From Daphnia pulex (taxonomy: Eukaryota > Arthropoda > Branchiopoda > Diplostraca > Daphniidae), in contig NC_060025.1 of the NCBI RefSeq assembly GCF_021134715.1, positions 6,324,001-6,388,000 on the forward strand: a stretch of 64,000 bases of DNA. The letters are read 5' to 3'. Numbering within the stretch: the first letter of the stretch is position 1; every line of letters starts with the position of its first letter. Below, piece after piece: positions 33,480 through 45,158 of the stretch. The position numbers were made by a program, and so were the translations under genes. Below the pieces are notes generated by a model. The model saw nothing but the letters and a program-made list of their open reading frames with translations, ran no database searches and was not told the DNA's origin.

Positions 33480-34300
33480 ATGTGCAACTATGTTAAAATA
33501 AAACTGACAACTGAAGACGCCATTGAGATGCTGGTGTGTAAATGAATACTTCTTTCTTGTTGCAGAAAAAATCAGAATCTTTATTCCTTCAAATTATGGT
33601 AACCATTAGTTAGTTATCAGGTAAAAAAATGTTAATTTGTAATCATCGCGTGGTCAACAACTGAATTTCAAACATGAATAAACAAGGAATAGATACAATT
33701 ATAGAAATATTTCAACTCTAAAGCTTGAATTACAAAACAAGAAATGTTAACTTTCTATTTCAGCCAAAGGCAAAAGAAAACCACGGTTTTAATAACAGAA
33801 TTAAGAATTCTACAAAATTCTACATTTTTTAGAATTTACACAGTGAGTAGAAAAAAATTAACCTATAACAAATGTTTGACGTTTTGAACAAAGCGTATAA
33901 CCATTGACCATGTAAACAAAACCGTTAGAGACTTTTCATCTTTCAATAAAAAAGTGATTGTTTACAACAACTTAATAGTGAATTCAGTGAACACAAAGAC
34001 TATTTTCTTTTTGTATAGGACCCATTCATTGTCTGTCGATGGCACACATCAATTAATAATACATATGGAGCATCAATATATAGCTGATATTACTTGTTAT
34101 ATCAATCCGAAAGATGGCCGTAATAAAACTTGACTGAAATTACAAGACATCCATTGTCAACCTCTAAAATTTGAAATAGCAAGAGGAAATAGAGATTGAA
34201 AGTTCAAAGTTGTATTCTAACCACTTATCCCATTTTACTTCAAACGACTCGGAGGAATTTCCAGGATTAGAAGCGACGTCAATTTCCTTTAAAAGAATTC
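33480..34300. other. Intergenic, nothing recognised
   Basis: AT-rich, no supported feature. Confidence 0.4.
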
Positions 34301-34310
34301 GTGGAAGATA

Positions 34311-34496
34311 ACGAAGAAGACAATTCCTGCCAAAAACCAAGGAATCGTGGCAGCGAACGAAGAAGACGATTCCTGCCAAAAACCAAGGAATCGTGGCAGC
34401 GAACGAAGAAGACGATTTGTGGCAAAAATCAACAAATCGCGGCAGCTTCCAAAAAGAGACGATTTCGTGGCTAAAACCAACGAAACGTGGCAGCAA
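34311..34496. repeat. Minisatellite, 46-bp unit, four copies
   Basis: Units begin AACGAAGAAGACRATTCCTG and end GGAATCGTGGCAGCG; the first two are nearly identical, the last two are diverged. Because 46 is not a multiple of three, frames change from unit to unit, so it is unlikely to encode a protein repeat. Confidence 0.9.
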
Positions 34497-34499
34497 TCA

Positions 34500-35066
34500 A
34501 TGATGAATATGCGATCATAATAAACACCCATTGGAGTTAACAACATTACAACTGGAAGAATTTAAACAATAAAACTGCCAATACACCAAACCAGTAAGGA
34601 TTCAGGTTTAAACCTTTGGCCACTTCGTCTAAAATAAATTCTTTAGTTGATTTAATAATTAATTTATTAGAATTGTTTCACACTTAACACAGTTATATAC
34701 ACTTACAATTAAAAAGTTTGATAAAAAAATTGTTTACCATAAACGTAGCCACTATAGAATCTGTGTTGTAGATGGATGGATCGCACAATGTAAAGCTGAC
34801 CATAACTCAGGATTGTGTGCTTTAATGCAGCTCATAATAATTGCTTCAGGATCCAACGGGAAAATTCCATCTCAAAAGCAAAGTAGCATTGAGCTTACCA
34901 CCGTTATCCACGAGATGGTAAAAAAAATTAATAAGGTATAAAAGTTAATTGGCTAAGTTCGTTTGCAGCTTGTGATTTAACTCGATATAATTGTGAACTC
35001 TAATTAATAATCTTGTACTTTAGGAAAGGGGAGAATATCAGTTAATCAGTTATGTCAATCAAGTCT
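34500..35066. other. Intergenic upstream of the LTR element
   Basis: AT-rich; nothing recognised. Confidence 0.4.
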
Positions 35067-35994
35067 TGTGATGACTTCATCTGGAACCACAGATACAATC
35101 CCCTTACAGAATCTAGTTCGGCCCTAAAGCCCCCTTTGTCAAGCAGTCTCTTGTAGTCTACTATGGCCGACGGTAACGCCTAATATAAATACAGATATTC
35201 CGTATTCTTTACATCTCGTTTAGTTCAGTTCATGACATGGCGCAGTTGGTTTGTACTCATACCTACGTTATCTGTGTTCTGTAGCTTTCTTGTTGAACAG
35301 CAGTAAATTGGCTTGCCCGGCTTTAATGTTGTGTGCCTTAGTGTGTAAAATCGACGCCTAATCGGCCGACCGCATGGCCACGCTCGACGCTACCTGTTGA
35401 CTCGCGTTTTCCCGCTTTCGATCTCGACGAGTACAAAGACTCTTTTGAACTGTGGTATAAAAAATGGCAGATTTTTCTCAGTTTGTCAACGATCGCCACG
35501 GCACTTGATGAAGATGCCCGAGGTGTATACAAAACCCACGCACTGCTGTCATGTTTGATTACCGACACCCTTCAAGCTGTCCTCTCCATGGGCCTCACAG
35601 ATGCTCAACTCGACGATCACACGATCTTGATCGGCTATCTTCGCTCTCGTTGCAACGCCGACCAACGCTTCCCCGCCAACCGGAACGTCATTCCTTCCGA
35701 GTTGATTGGACACAACAGCTCTGTACAAATTCCATCGTTCTGTGTCCCATCTATTTCTCTTTCCTATTCTTTGTTAAAGACGAAGTTAACACCAGTGTTC
35801 GTTATCTTTGCTCGTTGAAAGGGGCGTGTGATGACGCCATCTGGAACCACAGCTCCCATCCCCTTACAGAATCTAATTCGGCCTAAAGCCCTATTTGTCA
35901 ATCAGTCTCTTGTAGTCTACTATGGCCGACGGTAACGTCTAATACAAATACAGATTCCGTATTCTCAACATCTCGTTTAGTTCAGTTCATCACA
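35067..35994 (+). mobile_element. Short LTR retrotransposon (Gypsy type), gag fragment only
   Basis: Two direct repeats of 171 and 168 bp, 35067-35237 and 35827-35994, are about 90% identical, start TGTGATGAC and end CA, and contain TATAAATA-like sequence; they are LTRs. A primer-binding-site-like TGGCGCAGTTGG follows the left LTR at 35238 and a polypurine GAAAGGGG precedes the right one. Between them 35410-35740 encodes a Gypsy gag piece (DEYKDSFELWYKKWQIFLSL, LSMGLTDAQLDDH) that is cut off before the zinc knuckle; no pol is present. It is a deleted, non-autonomous copy. No target-site duplication is seen (flanks AGTCT and GATCT), and the right LTR abuts repeat R1 copy 3. Confidence 0.9.
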
Positions 35995-36350
35995 GATCTC
36001 ACGAAAGAAAAGAAGAGAGCGACAAACAGGTCAAAGAAAGGAGTCGAAAGAAAAAATATGTTAAAGAATGGAAAAAAGGGGATGGAGAAGAGTAAGGGGA
36101 TCGAGTTTGATGGTTGAAGGTGGAGAAGAGATTGCGACAGAAATGGTAGTGTAAGAGGCAGATTTGTTAGTGGTAGAAAAAGATGCAGTTGGTGGAGTAG
36201 AGGTAGGTTCGTATGAGGAAGGATTAGGTCGACTGGGGAAAGAAGGGGAAGGTGTAGAAGAAGAAGGAAACAATAGAAGTGAGGTTGAAGAGGAAGAAGA
36301 AGTATATGTTTTGGCAGAAAAGCAGAAAAACAAGAAAATGAAATGGCTGT
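35995..36350. repeat. Dispersed repeat R1, copy 3 (5'-truncated at the LTR junction)
   Basis: Starts GATCTCACGAAAGAAAAGAA and runs through the same conserved blocks as copies 1 and 2, but lacks their first 110 bp or so. The missing part is not found on the other side of the LTR element. Reverse-strand reading gives a long Ser/Thr/Pro-rich open frame (36423-36061). Confidence 0.85.
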
Positions 36351-36439
36351 GGGTGATGACTCTGCTGTTTTTCCCTCTCAAAAAAGGGAAACAGAAATAA
36401 AAATTAAAACAGAAAACGAACAATAATTCGGAATTTTAG

Positions 36440-36490
36440 ATGTGGTAGATGTAAGCGTAAAGGGCACATCCGGAAAAAATTGTCCCCAAT
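36440..36490 (+). mobile_element. Zinc-knuckle-like fragment
   Basis: FRCGRCKRKGHIRKKL has C-x2-C-x4-H spacing followed by Leu where the final Cys should be, as in a decayed gag knuckle. Very short; may be chance. Confidence 0.25.
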
Positions 36491-36507
36491 GAAATAAAAA
36501 TTAACCA

Positions 36508-36890
36508 ATGCCACTACATAAGCCCGTTAATCCCACGCCATCACTTGTTTCCTTATTGGAGCCTTTTTCAGTAATTTGGCAAGGAGAAGTTAATTTCAAA
36601 CAACAAAAATCACTTGTTCAATTTCATTTAATGTCCGATAATCCAGCTATTGTTCACGCAATGACGTGTACCCCAATTAACATCACTCAAAAGATGAATC
36701 TGGGTGAGCAACAGATGGATTGGCCTCCACCAAAAACTGAAGAGAGCTAGTAGATTCTGCATTTTCTGTTGGGATTGCCTTGTTGGCGTGACCCTGAAGA
36801 TGTTTCATAACAAAACAGGATTCTTCATTGTGGCTTTATCCGGTACCCCCATTTTAGGCGGGTTGCCGGAATTGGCAACATTTTCTTGAA
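36508..36890 (+). pseudogene. Spen-family SPOC domain fragment
   Basis: Forward strand: FSVIWQGEVNFKQQKSLVQF, then LMSDNPAIVHAM, then INITQKMNLGEQQM, and after a frame change LHFLLGLPCWRDPEDVS, a stop, and QNRILHCGFIRYPHFRRVAG. This follows the SPOC domain of Split ends/RBM15 proteins (VWQG..., ...RIAQRMRLE, ...LLALPCGRD..., ...GFI.YL...AAGI). SPOC recruits co-repressors and reads phosphorylated RNA polymerase II tails. No other Spen part is nearby, so this is an isolated fragment, broken by a frame change near 36748 and an in-frame TGA near 36808. Recognition is by motif order. Confidence 0.6.
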
Positions 36891-37500
36891 TGAATCATCC
36901 GAGGTATGTAATTTTTGTTTTTTACATTTTTCCAGTATCTGAATGTAACAGAGATAAAAAGATTGGTCTCAGATAGGGGGAGCCAGTGGACATACTGGAC
37001 GAGAGTCTCAGGATAAGGAAGGACGGCTCAGAATTAAAAAGGCTTTTTGTCAGATTTCCTTAGAATCTGTCTGCAAAAGCCCTTGGCTTAGCAGAGCTAA
37101 AAACGGTAAACTTAGCAATGACAATAGAATCTGCTGGGCAACAAGCAGACGCGTTCTTTAAGTTGAGCACCCTCATAGAGTTGGCTAACTTCCGAAGTTG
37201 CCAAGTCGATAAAAGCAAAGAAAAAAAATTGGACACGAACTATGGGTAACTGTTCTTGCATGGCGGCTTATGGAGTTTCGCCGGTGTCATTCTAAGTTTA
37301 ATGTTTACCATTTTAGTCGTCTTTAGTTTTCATTCATAATTGGATACAACTGCATTCCTTAGTTATCAGGTAATATTTTTATTTTTATTCCCCCTCGATA
37401 GTCATTGTAGTTTATTTATTATTAATTTTTTGTATACGTCCCTACCGTGTTTACAAAAAAATATCGCCATTTCCTGCCCCAAGGGAAAAATGGAAAGAAG
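36891..37500. other. Intergenic, nothing recognised
   Basis: No open frame or repeat of note. Confidence 0.4.
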
Positions 37501-37516
37501 AGACGACGGACTTTTC

Positions 37517-37627
37517 GGTCTGCCATTTTTGAAGGGGGAGCCCCCTTGGGGAATTCAAAAATGGAAAATCCTCCCCCTCCCATTTTGGAATAGGGAGCCC
37601 CCTTCAAAAATGGCCGACCGAAAGGGA
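37517..37627. repeat. Imperfect foldback, 26-bp outer arms
   Basis: TTTCGGTCTGCCATTTTTGA plus AGGGGG on the left is matched on the right by its reverse complement with one mismatch; the interior continues as a weaker stem containing GAGCCCCCTT twice and several copies of CATTTTT. Foldback/MITE-like. Confidence 0.85.
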
Positions 37628-37639
37628 GCGAAATAGCTC

Positions 37640-39312
37640 GGGGGATGAAAAAACACGCACAAAACACAACAATTTATGATTATAAACTTCTATGTATTTC
37701 ACGATAAACAAAAAACACCCACCCAATTTTTTAACACATCTCTTGTTTCTCGGTAAATTATTCGATGTTTTTTTAACTTTCAGTTTATTTTATATTAATT
37801 TTTAAAGTGTGACCATTTTAGATTCTTTTTTTTTCAAATTGCGATAAAAATATTTCTTAAAAATAAAAGTGTTAAATCGGTGTAAAATTTAATTTTACGT
37901 CGATTGGGTTTTGTTTCATAAAATTATAATAACAAATAAAGTCGCAATTAAAGAAAAACCCAAAAATTAATTTTTTTCATTTCACGGCAAAATTAAATAA
38001 AAAGAAATTTAAATTTAAATATCTCCTAAACTATTAAAGCGATAATTCTGAAAATTTCAGAATCACTTTTTTTGGCCCATCTTTACCCAACCCCCAAAAA
38101 TGAATCGAATCCCAATTTTGACGGTGCCATCGATCGGCAGATTTCGCGTGGAATGACCCTTTTGCAACATCTAATTGTTGTCTTTCTTTTTAGCCTGTTC
38201 TGTATGATTTCTTACTTAGTCATCCTACCACGATTTACTTTAGTTTTTTCCCGCCAAGTTTTACTTCTACCTCATTGCCAAAAAATGGGAACATGCCAAA
38301 TGTTTAAGAGATAAATAGACAATGTAAGGATGCTGAGTTGCGAGGTCTGGAAAATGTCGATTAGGCTCAACATGCCTGAAATTATCACAGCCCTCTTATG
38401 GAGCTTCATTTTCGATTAAATAATACAACAAGAAAGAACAGGTTATTTTAGTGTTTAATAATTTTAAAGGATTTGTCATCATTCTGGCAAGTTACTTCTT
38501 TTTTTCTGAGTTCACTGGACATTGTAGGCGAAAAATTTTCCCTTGCTTTTCAAAATTGGCCGCTAGATGGTGCGGCAAATTGAAGTGGGGGGGGGGATCA
38601 AGGAGGTAAAAAATAACAAAATTGTAGAAAAAAATTTCAACATTCGGTTTTCCTCAAAATTCCTAAAAAAATAGTTAATTTGGGAACTGGCTGCGATACC
38701 TTGTCACCGTTTCCCTAAAAATTTAAACCCCCAAAACTCCCAAATCTGGCCTCCTTGAGTGGTGGACTCATTGTTAAAACCAAGCTATTATTTTCAAGTT
38801 AAAGTCCAATTTCGTCAAACATAACAAAAGTGTTGCAAAAGGGGTAGGTAACTAAAAAGAAAAAAGTCGCTGCTATTTCCATTCGTCGAAAACTAGGTAG
38901 TAATTTCCCTCCCGGCCATCACGTTTTTTCAATTTGTAACGCGATCAAACCCTGATTTTATTGTTGATTAGATGGTTGACTACATCTCCTTTTCCGCCTT
39001 GAATTGTGTGTATGCATGTATAGATTGTGCATTATATTTTATTCCCTACTTCCTACGGGAACCGGAACCTCACACTTCATCGTCGGAATGTCAGTAATTT
39101 TCTATTACGACAAAAAAATATGCAATTCGTATTTGCCGCCTTCACACCTCCCATCGCGCCCATCTTTCCCTACGTCATCTGCTCATATTGTCAGTCACCG
39201 CCCCATTTTTTCATTTCAGTTAATCGGCAGAATTGTTGACGTTTATATTGACAGCTGCTTAGTTCGAATTTCTTTGTTTGGAAGTTTTGTGTTAGTAACT
39301 TTTTTTTTACAA
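37640..39312. other. Upstream region of the dynactin gene
   Basis: AT-rich with a poly-G run at 38587. No gene seen; the 5' UTR and promoter of the dynactin gene must lie in the right-hand part, but no motif can be assigned. Confidence 0.4.
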
Positions 39313-41434
39313 ATGACGCATTTATTCAAGTCGGAAAAAGTACAATACCTATGTACTTGTGGATCTCTGAAACCTCTATGTCGTACATTTTTTTGTCGAC
39401 ATTGCTTAGCCTTAAAGTGTGGAGACTGTGTGTTTCATGAGGTACATCTTGTTAAAAAACACAATTAGTAATTTAATAAGAAAAATATTTACCTTCTATC
39501 TTATTCTAGGTTGATATTCTGTACTGTTCAAACTGTCTTGAAAATGTTCCACCTGGTGAAGCACGAGTTAAAAAGAATCAGTAATGCACACATTTAATTA
39601 AAATGTTTCTAATACGCTACTAAACCATTTGAAAACCATTCTTATAGGTGTAGTGAATGTTTTGAATGCCCAGTGTGTGACCAACTCTTGCTTACAAGAG
39701 CCACAAATATCCAAGTCCCAAGCACAGAAGATCCTTCTAAATTGGTGCCCAAAAAAATGTTTTATCTTGTGTGTGGCTTTTGTCGTTGGACTACTAGAGA
39801 AGCTGGTTTGCCTGACCAACCATCTGGTATTTTCATCTTTAATTGAGTCTATTTTTATAATTTTAATAATCCAATAATTTGATTCCAGCAACTGGAAGTT
39901 GGCCTGACTCAGACAATGCCAATAGTGCAAGAGTTGCAGCACTTTTGGAACATTACCGCAGTCTTGCTCAATTGGATAAATTTGAAAAAGAACAAAAAAG
40001 ACAACTAAAGCGACGTAGCAATTACCTGAGCTTTACTGCTGTAAGTATATTTATTCCATTTCTACATAAAATCAAAAGAAAGTAAAAAACTTTTTTTTTT
40101 ATAAAGGATAAGTACAGTCTTAGTGCATTGGCTGCAAGGAAAAGAAGTGGATTGCCTTTTTCAGGATCCCTGGGAATGAAGAAAGAAACGCCTCAGATCT
40201 ACAAAGTAGAATCTGCTGTGGCATTTGAGGAAACTGATGATATGTTAGATCCTGAAATTTTCACTAAGATTCTAAATTTATCCTCTGGTAATTCTCAATA
40301 ATTAGTTATATGCATAAATAATAATATATAATAATATGTAAATAGTATAAAACTATAAATTATAATAATAAATTAAAATTATGTTTGACCCATTAAAAAC
40401 AGATTGCACACAAAACACATTTTCATAATTTCAATTTCTCTGTGTGTTTGTTTTAGTGACTACTATTGATCAGAGAATTCGTCAGTCAGAACGTCAACCA
40501 GTCAAATCTGAAGATCTAATTCCAATTCATAAGTTCCTTTCTGTAAGAAGATCCCAACGATGTCGATTTTGTGAACATAATCTCAGCAAGCCAGAGTATA
40601 ATCCAAGTTCCATCAAATTCAAGATCCATCTAGGAGCATTGTAAGTTATAATTTAGGAACTTTTCTGATTTGTAATATTTTTACGGTCGTACTTTTTTGT
40701 TAAAATAGCTATCATGTTCCTGATGTAATTATCTTTCGCAATTCACGTGACGACATGCAACTACGGCTTTGCAACCGTAGCCAATATCCAACTCATGTTC
40801 GTTTATTGTCCCTGGATCAATTTTCGTCAGTTGCTCACTCAAAGATAGAAGAACTAGAAAGTAGCTTTGGAGAGGCGGAGAAAGAAAAAAAATCCTCCTC
40901 ATCTATGGTTGGACATGAACTCTGTGAAAGCCCTTCCACTCAAGCAGCTAACTTTAGAACTTGTCTAACGAATGCCCTCAAAGAGAAAGTTAACGCTTTT
41001 TTTCAACTACCAAGTGAACAGATTCTTCTTCCTGCTAGGGATGATTTAGCCGAATACGAGCTGACAGCTCCGCAAAATTTAAAAGATGATCCGAAGTAAA
41101 TCTGTTTTTTTTTTCTTGCCTATAATTAATTTGTTGTTATTAATAGTTTCTCGTTTTTTTCTTCTTTTTTTCAAAGGGCTGTCTTGTGGAGAAAGGGAAA
41201 CAAAGTCGTCGTTTCCACACCTCTTACAGTCCTTGATGACGAGCTGGAAGAAAAGCGCGCTGGTTTCGTTTTTGAATTTGGAGCGGTCAGAATAATATTT
41301 TATATATTTTGCATCACTTGTTAAATTAATTATTATTTTTTGTTTAGGTGCGCGCTGGATTTGAAACCAAAGAGGTTCAACCGCAACCAACGAATGTTTA
41401 CATCCCCGTTTTCATCTCACTGGGAAAAATCTGA
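39313..41434 (+). CDS. DCTN4: Dynactin subunit 4 (p62)
   Basis: Nine exons: 39313-39441, 39510-39580, 39648-39826, 39889-40040, 40107-40287, 40457-40640, 40709-41095, 41177-41285, 41348-41434. All phases join, giving 492 residues, close to the 460-470 of vertebrate DCTN4. The start [14 protein letters not shown] is followed by the cysteine-rich N-terminus (CTCG, CRHC, CGDC, CSNC, CSEC, CPVC, CGFC) that binds zinc, then a helical region ([15 protein letters not shown]), CRFCEHNL near residue 270, and the C-terminal beta-rich part. DCTN4 sits on the pointed-end complex of dynactin and helps dynein engage cargo. AATAAA at 41503-41508 follows the stop. Introns are 62 to 169 bp. It is the first of three intact forward genes; no lesion seen. 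Confidence 0.96.
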
Positions 41435-41502
41435 AATCTCTGTCAACTGCTCGATAAACAGTGAAGCACTATTATTATTAGGTGAAGGTGTACGCTTTTT
41501 CC

Positions 41503-41508
41503 AATAAA
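41503..41508 (+). terminator. Polyadenylation signal of the dynactin gene
   Basis: AATAAA, 69 bases after the stop codon. Confidence 0.7.
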
Positions 41509-41509
41509 T

Positions 41510-42835
41510 TATATTACAAGAGGATGCTGTTCAAGTCTCTATATATTAAATTATGAAAAAAAATTTCGCTTGATTTTATTCCGAGCCAATGGAGATACTA
41601 ATGTAATGGTAGAACGTGTGTAACGGAAACTAAATTTCTTAGGTCGGAATGTCCTTGGAGGCTGTATTTTTAAAATATTTTCATTTTAAGGCAGATGTAG
41701 AATTTGCTATGTGACATGCGCTATCCGCTATTCCTTACTTGAACGAAGAGAAATGAAATTAACTCAGAAAGAAAAATTGGTTCCCCGGATTTGACCGGGG
41801 CTCAGGTTACTCGTATACAGTATAATTCATTTGTCTTTTGTGATGTTACGCTAGAAAAATTTTAATTTCTTGTGTTTGCGTAACATTTTTAAGCCATCTT
41901 TGCCTCAATCAACTTAGTATGTAGTATGTACATGGGAGAACAAAATTTAGAACGGTCATACGCTAAGTGTGGATATTTTTGACGAGAATACTTTTTGGCT
42001 GATTCCCGATCCACACGTAAAAAGTCAACTGTTAGTCTTCAGTCCATAATTGAATTCATATAGGTTACAAACTTATTAAAAATAACATTAGCTGGGCCTG
42101 GGCCTGCTGGCTGACAGACAGGGGTATGGAGAGACTCTCTCTACCCCTGCTACATACATTTAAAAAAAATTTCCTGAAGAGACTAGAGGAATTTCATTGA
42201 AAATTATTCTGCAAACTAATTGTTATTCGAAATTATAATAAAGCATTTTATTATTCCAAAACTGAGGACAATCATTATTAACTTTCACAGTTTCACATTT
42301 TTTTATAGCCTATGAGTCCTATCGGCCATCCATATCCCCATATCCTATGATCCTATGTTAAAATTTAATCATTTCCAGACAGAATTTCTAAGTATCGCAA
42401 ATTCGCAACTCAGAATCCATCTGGTCTATGGCGTATGGCCTTCCAATCCAATGAAATGTACTCGCTAAAACAGTAAAATAAAACCACTGAAAAATGAAAA
42501 GAACAACACGATTTCTTTGGTAGGTTTTTTATATCAGTTTTTTTTTCAACTAAACTTAAATTAGGCTATATTTTTAGTTATTTTTATTTGGTAAAAATAA
42601 ATTGCGGTTTTTATGTGTTTCGTTAATTGCTGCTAGATGGCGTATACACGTGGTTGCCTATTTAAAATCGTCTGCTCTCATCTCCCAAGCAAAACGACAA
42701 AACAGCTTCAGCTAGCTAGACGATCGGAGTTTCTACGTTATATTTGATATTTCAACCATTCGACTAATTCTTTAATTCGCAGAATTCAAAAAATTCTGTT
42801 TTGGCAATCCAAATCCCAATTATTGAAAATCAAGA
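41510..42835. other. Intergenic between dynactin and the RRM gene
   Basis: AT-rich; no open frame of note. The last 150 bases presumably hold the 5' UTR of the RRM gene. Confidence 0.4.
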
Positions 42836-43713
42836 ATGGTGTCAAAATCTACAGTAAAATCTAAATCCGTTTCCCCTGCTAAATCAGAAAAGAAGACTGT
42901 GGTTGGTAAGACATCGAAAGGTTCTATTGAGAAAAATGATAACCGCATATATATTCGCTATCGACACCGAAAACTTCCAACCCGCGATGAAATCCGTTTG
43001 CTGCACCCTAGTATAATTGATGTGAGATTCCCACGTCAGAAAACTGCTAAGTATTATTTTTATAAAAGTTAGAATTTTAAAGCACATCTTACACATACAT
43101 ATTTGTAGATTTTGCACCTTGGAATTTGAAAACAAAGAAGCAGCAATTGGAGCCTTCAGAAAAATTATGAAATCACACAAAGAAGAATTATCTACTATCC
43201 AGTATCTCGGAAAAAGGCGTACACAGTCTGAGTCGGCCTCTGCACCTGCACAAGACCACTCTGAAGATGACTCTTCAGATGAACAGGAGGATTCAGAGGA
43301 AGAAACTTTGAATGCTGAGGAACAATGTGCTGAAGAATCAACACCCACAAAAAATCAACCATGTGCATGGTAAGCTTGATGAGATTTTGTACTCCTTCAA
43401 CTTGTTCAATAACTTTTGCTGTCATTTTAAGCCTTCATGTCAGTGGTCTGCCAGACTTTGCTGTTAAAGAAGTGGTACAAAGTCTATATCCCAGCAACAC
43501 CAAACTGGAAATCTGTGACAAGAAGTTGAAGGGAAAGAGGTAAGGATTTGTTATACAATGTGGTTTTTTTTTTATAGATTGCTTATTTTTGATGATCTCT
43601 TTAGATATGCATTAGTCCACTTTGAATCTGCTGAAGAGGCCACCCGAGTCATGAAGGCATCGGAAAACGTGAACGTCAACGGAGAAAAGTTAACGGTCAA
43701 ATTCCACAAATGA
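42836..43713 (+). CDS. Small protein with two RNA-recognition motifs
   Basis: Four exons: 42836-43050, 43109-43369, 43432-43539, 43605-43713, all phases consistent, 230 residues. The basic Ser/Lys N-terminus (about 40 residues) precedes RRM1 (RIYIRYRHRKLPTRDEIRLL as RNP2 region, KFCTLEFENKEAAIGAF as RNP1 region, residues about 42-95). An acidic Ser/Glu linker (EDDSSDEQEDSEEE, about 115-140) follows, then RRM2 (LHVSGLPDFAVKEVVQ and YALVHFESAEEATRVMK, about 158-228), ending at FHK. Arrangement and charge pattern resemble nucleolin-type or other nucleolar RNA-binding proteins, so a role in ribosome or RNA biogenesis is likely but not proven. No orthologue name is assigned. Neighbouring genes are unrelated. 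Confidence 0.9.
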
Positions 43714-45158
43714 AATTGTGCGTCTGGCGAAAGAAAATATCTTGCTTTTTCCCCGTCATTCTTGAAATACATTTGAAAATACACGAGTGCATTCTCTGTT
43801 GCACGTCATCCGAAAAACTCGCAAGAATCTTGCGATATGGAGGTCACGGAAAATCGAGTCGAAGGGGTCGAGAGTTAAGGGAGGGAGAAAAATCCCGGCT
43901 TCCTGGAAAAGTTGTTTACAAGTGCGCACAAATATTTACTCGCTGCCAAAAACGAGAGCGAGTAGGGGCGTCAAGCACATCTTTTCACTTCGAGTTGAGA
44001 TTTTCTCGCGCTGGTGTGTACGTTAGATAGAGATCCCTGGAATGCGAGTCGGAAATAACCTAGTACCCAAACCGCAGTGCAATTGTTTCGCCACTAACCC
44101 TGAAATCAAGTCTCCGCATGGAAGAATGTCAACTGGGATAAACAGGAGGGCCATGACAACAATAGGAAAACATGGCAAAAACAGGTTAAGTAAATCGTCT
44201 TAGAAATTCCGGGAAGAATAGCAAATGCCCACTACGGATTATAAAATACGCGCCTCGATAGCAGAGGTCGCCATTTCACCAGGATGTGTTAAAAATCAAT
44301 GTACGTATACAAATTAGTAAAAACCTTTGGCGATAAGAAAAAAAAAATAGAAAGCTGCTGGGATAAAAACACAGCTACAAACAACTCTTGGCTTTGTGTA
44401 GATATCCGTATTGACTCGCTTTGAGATAAGACTTGTGAGGCTTGTATAGCATGGTAGCTAATTAAAAGAGATGGGGCTCATTCTTTCGCGCCTCTGAAAA
44501 TGGTCAAATGTTATGAATCATTCTGGGTCTTCAACTCCTTTCCTAACACGACTTGCTATATTTGCATACAAAATAGCCTAAATTTAAACACCAGGGGATA
44601 GGTACGCTTTGTGACCGTTTTATAGCCTTGGGGGCGACTGACATAGCCCCAGAGATCAAGCCAACATTCCAGTGAAACTTTTAATTTCGTTTTTGACACA
44701 AGTCGGTCACGCTATTCTTAGTTTCGCTATATATTTTTAGTAGAGCATTGATATTCATGTGCTTAAAATAAAGAAAGTTGGATAGATTATTATTATTTTC
44801 TTTTAAAATCAGGGTCCGCCATCAAGCCACCCCATCTGTGAACAAAGATGAGCAACTGTTCTATTTTCCCCTTATCACTAGCCAAGGCCGAAGCAGGCAG
44901 CATGGAGAGCCCTCGGCGAGTTTAACTATGGTCTATGGTTGAATAGTTGCTTTTGAACCGCCGTTGTGGAAAGGTCGTTGTATTTTCGTCGTGCTCTCAG
45001 TAGTGTTGTTGTTTTTCCACATCTTCTGTTTGTCTTGTTTGTTCAAGGAAATTTAACAATTGTCAATGTTTCCATTCGCGTGCTGGTTGGGGTTGTTTTC
45101 ACCTCTAGTCAGGGGCTAATTGATTTTTGATTTAGCAGTAATTCTGTGAGAGCAACAG
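43714..45158. other. Intergenic, presumed promoter and 5' UTR of stumps
   Basis: No gene recognised. The start codon of the next gene is at 45159. No TATA or initiator could be assigned with confidence. Confidence 0.4.

Noticed and set aside
36061..36423. Ser/Thr-rich reverse frame in R1 copy 3 as a gene
   Set aside because: The frame is not conserved among the three R1 copies; likely composition of the repeat.
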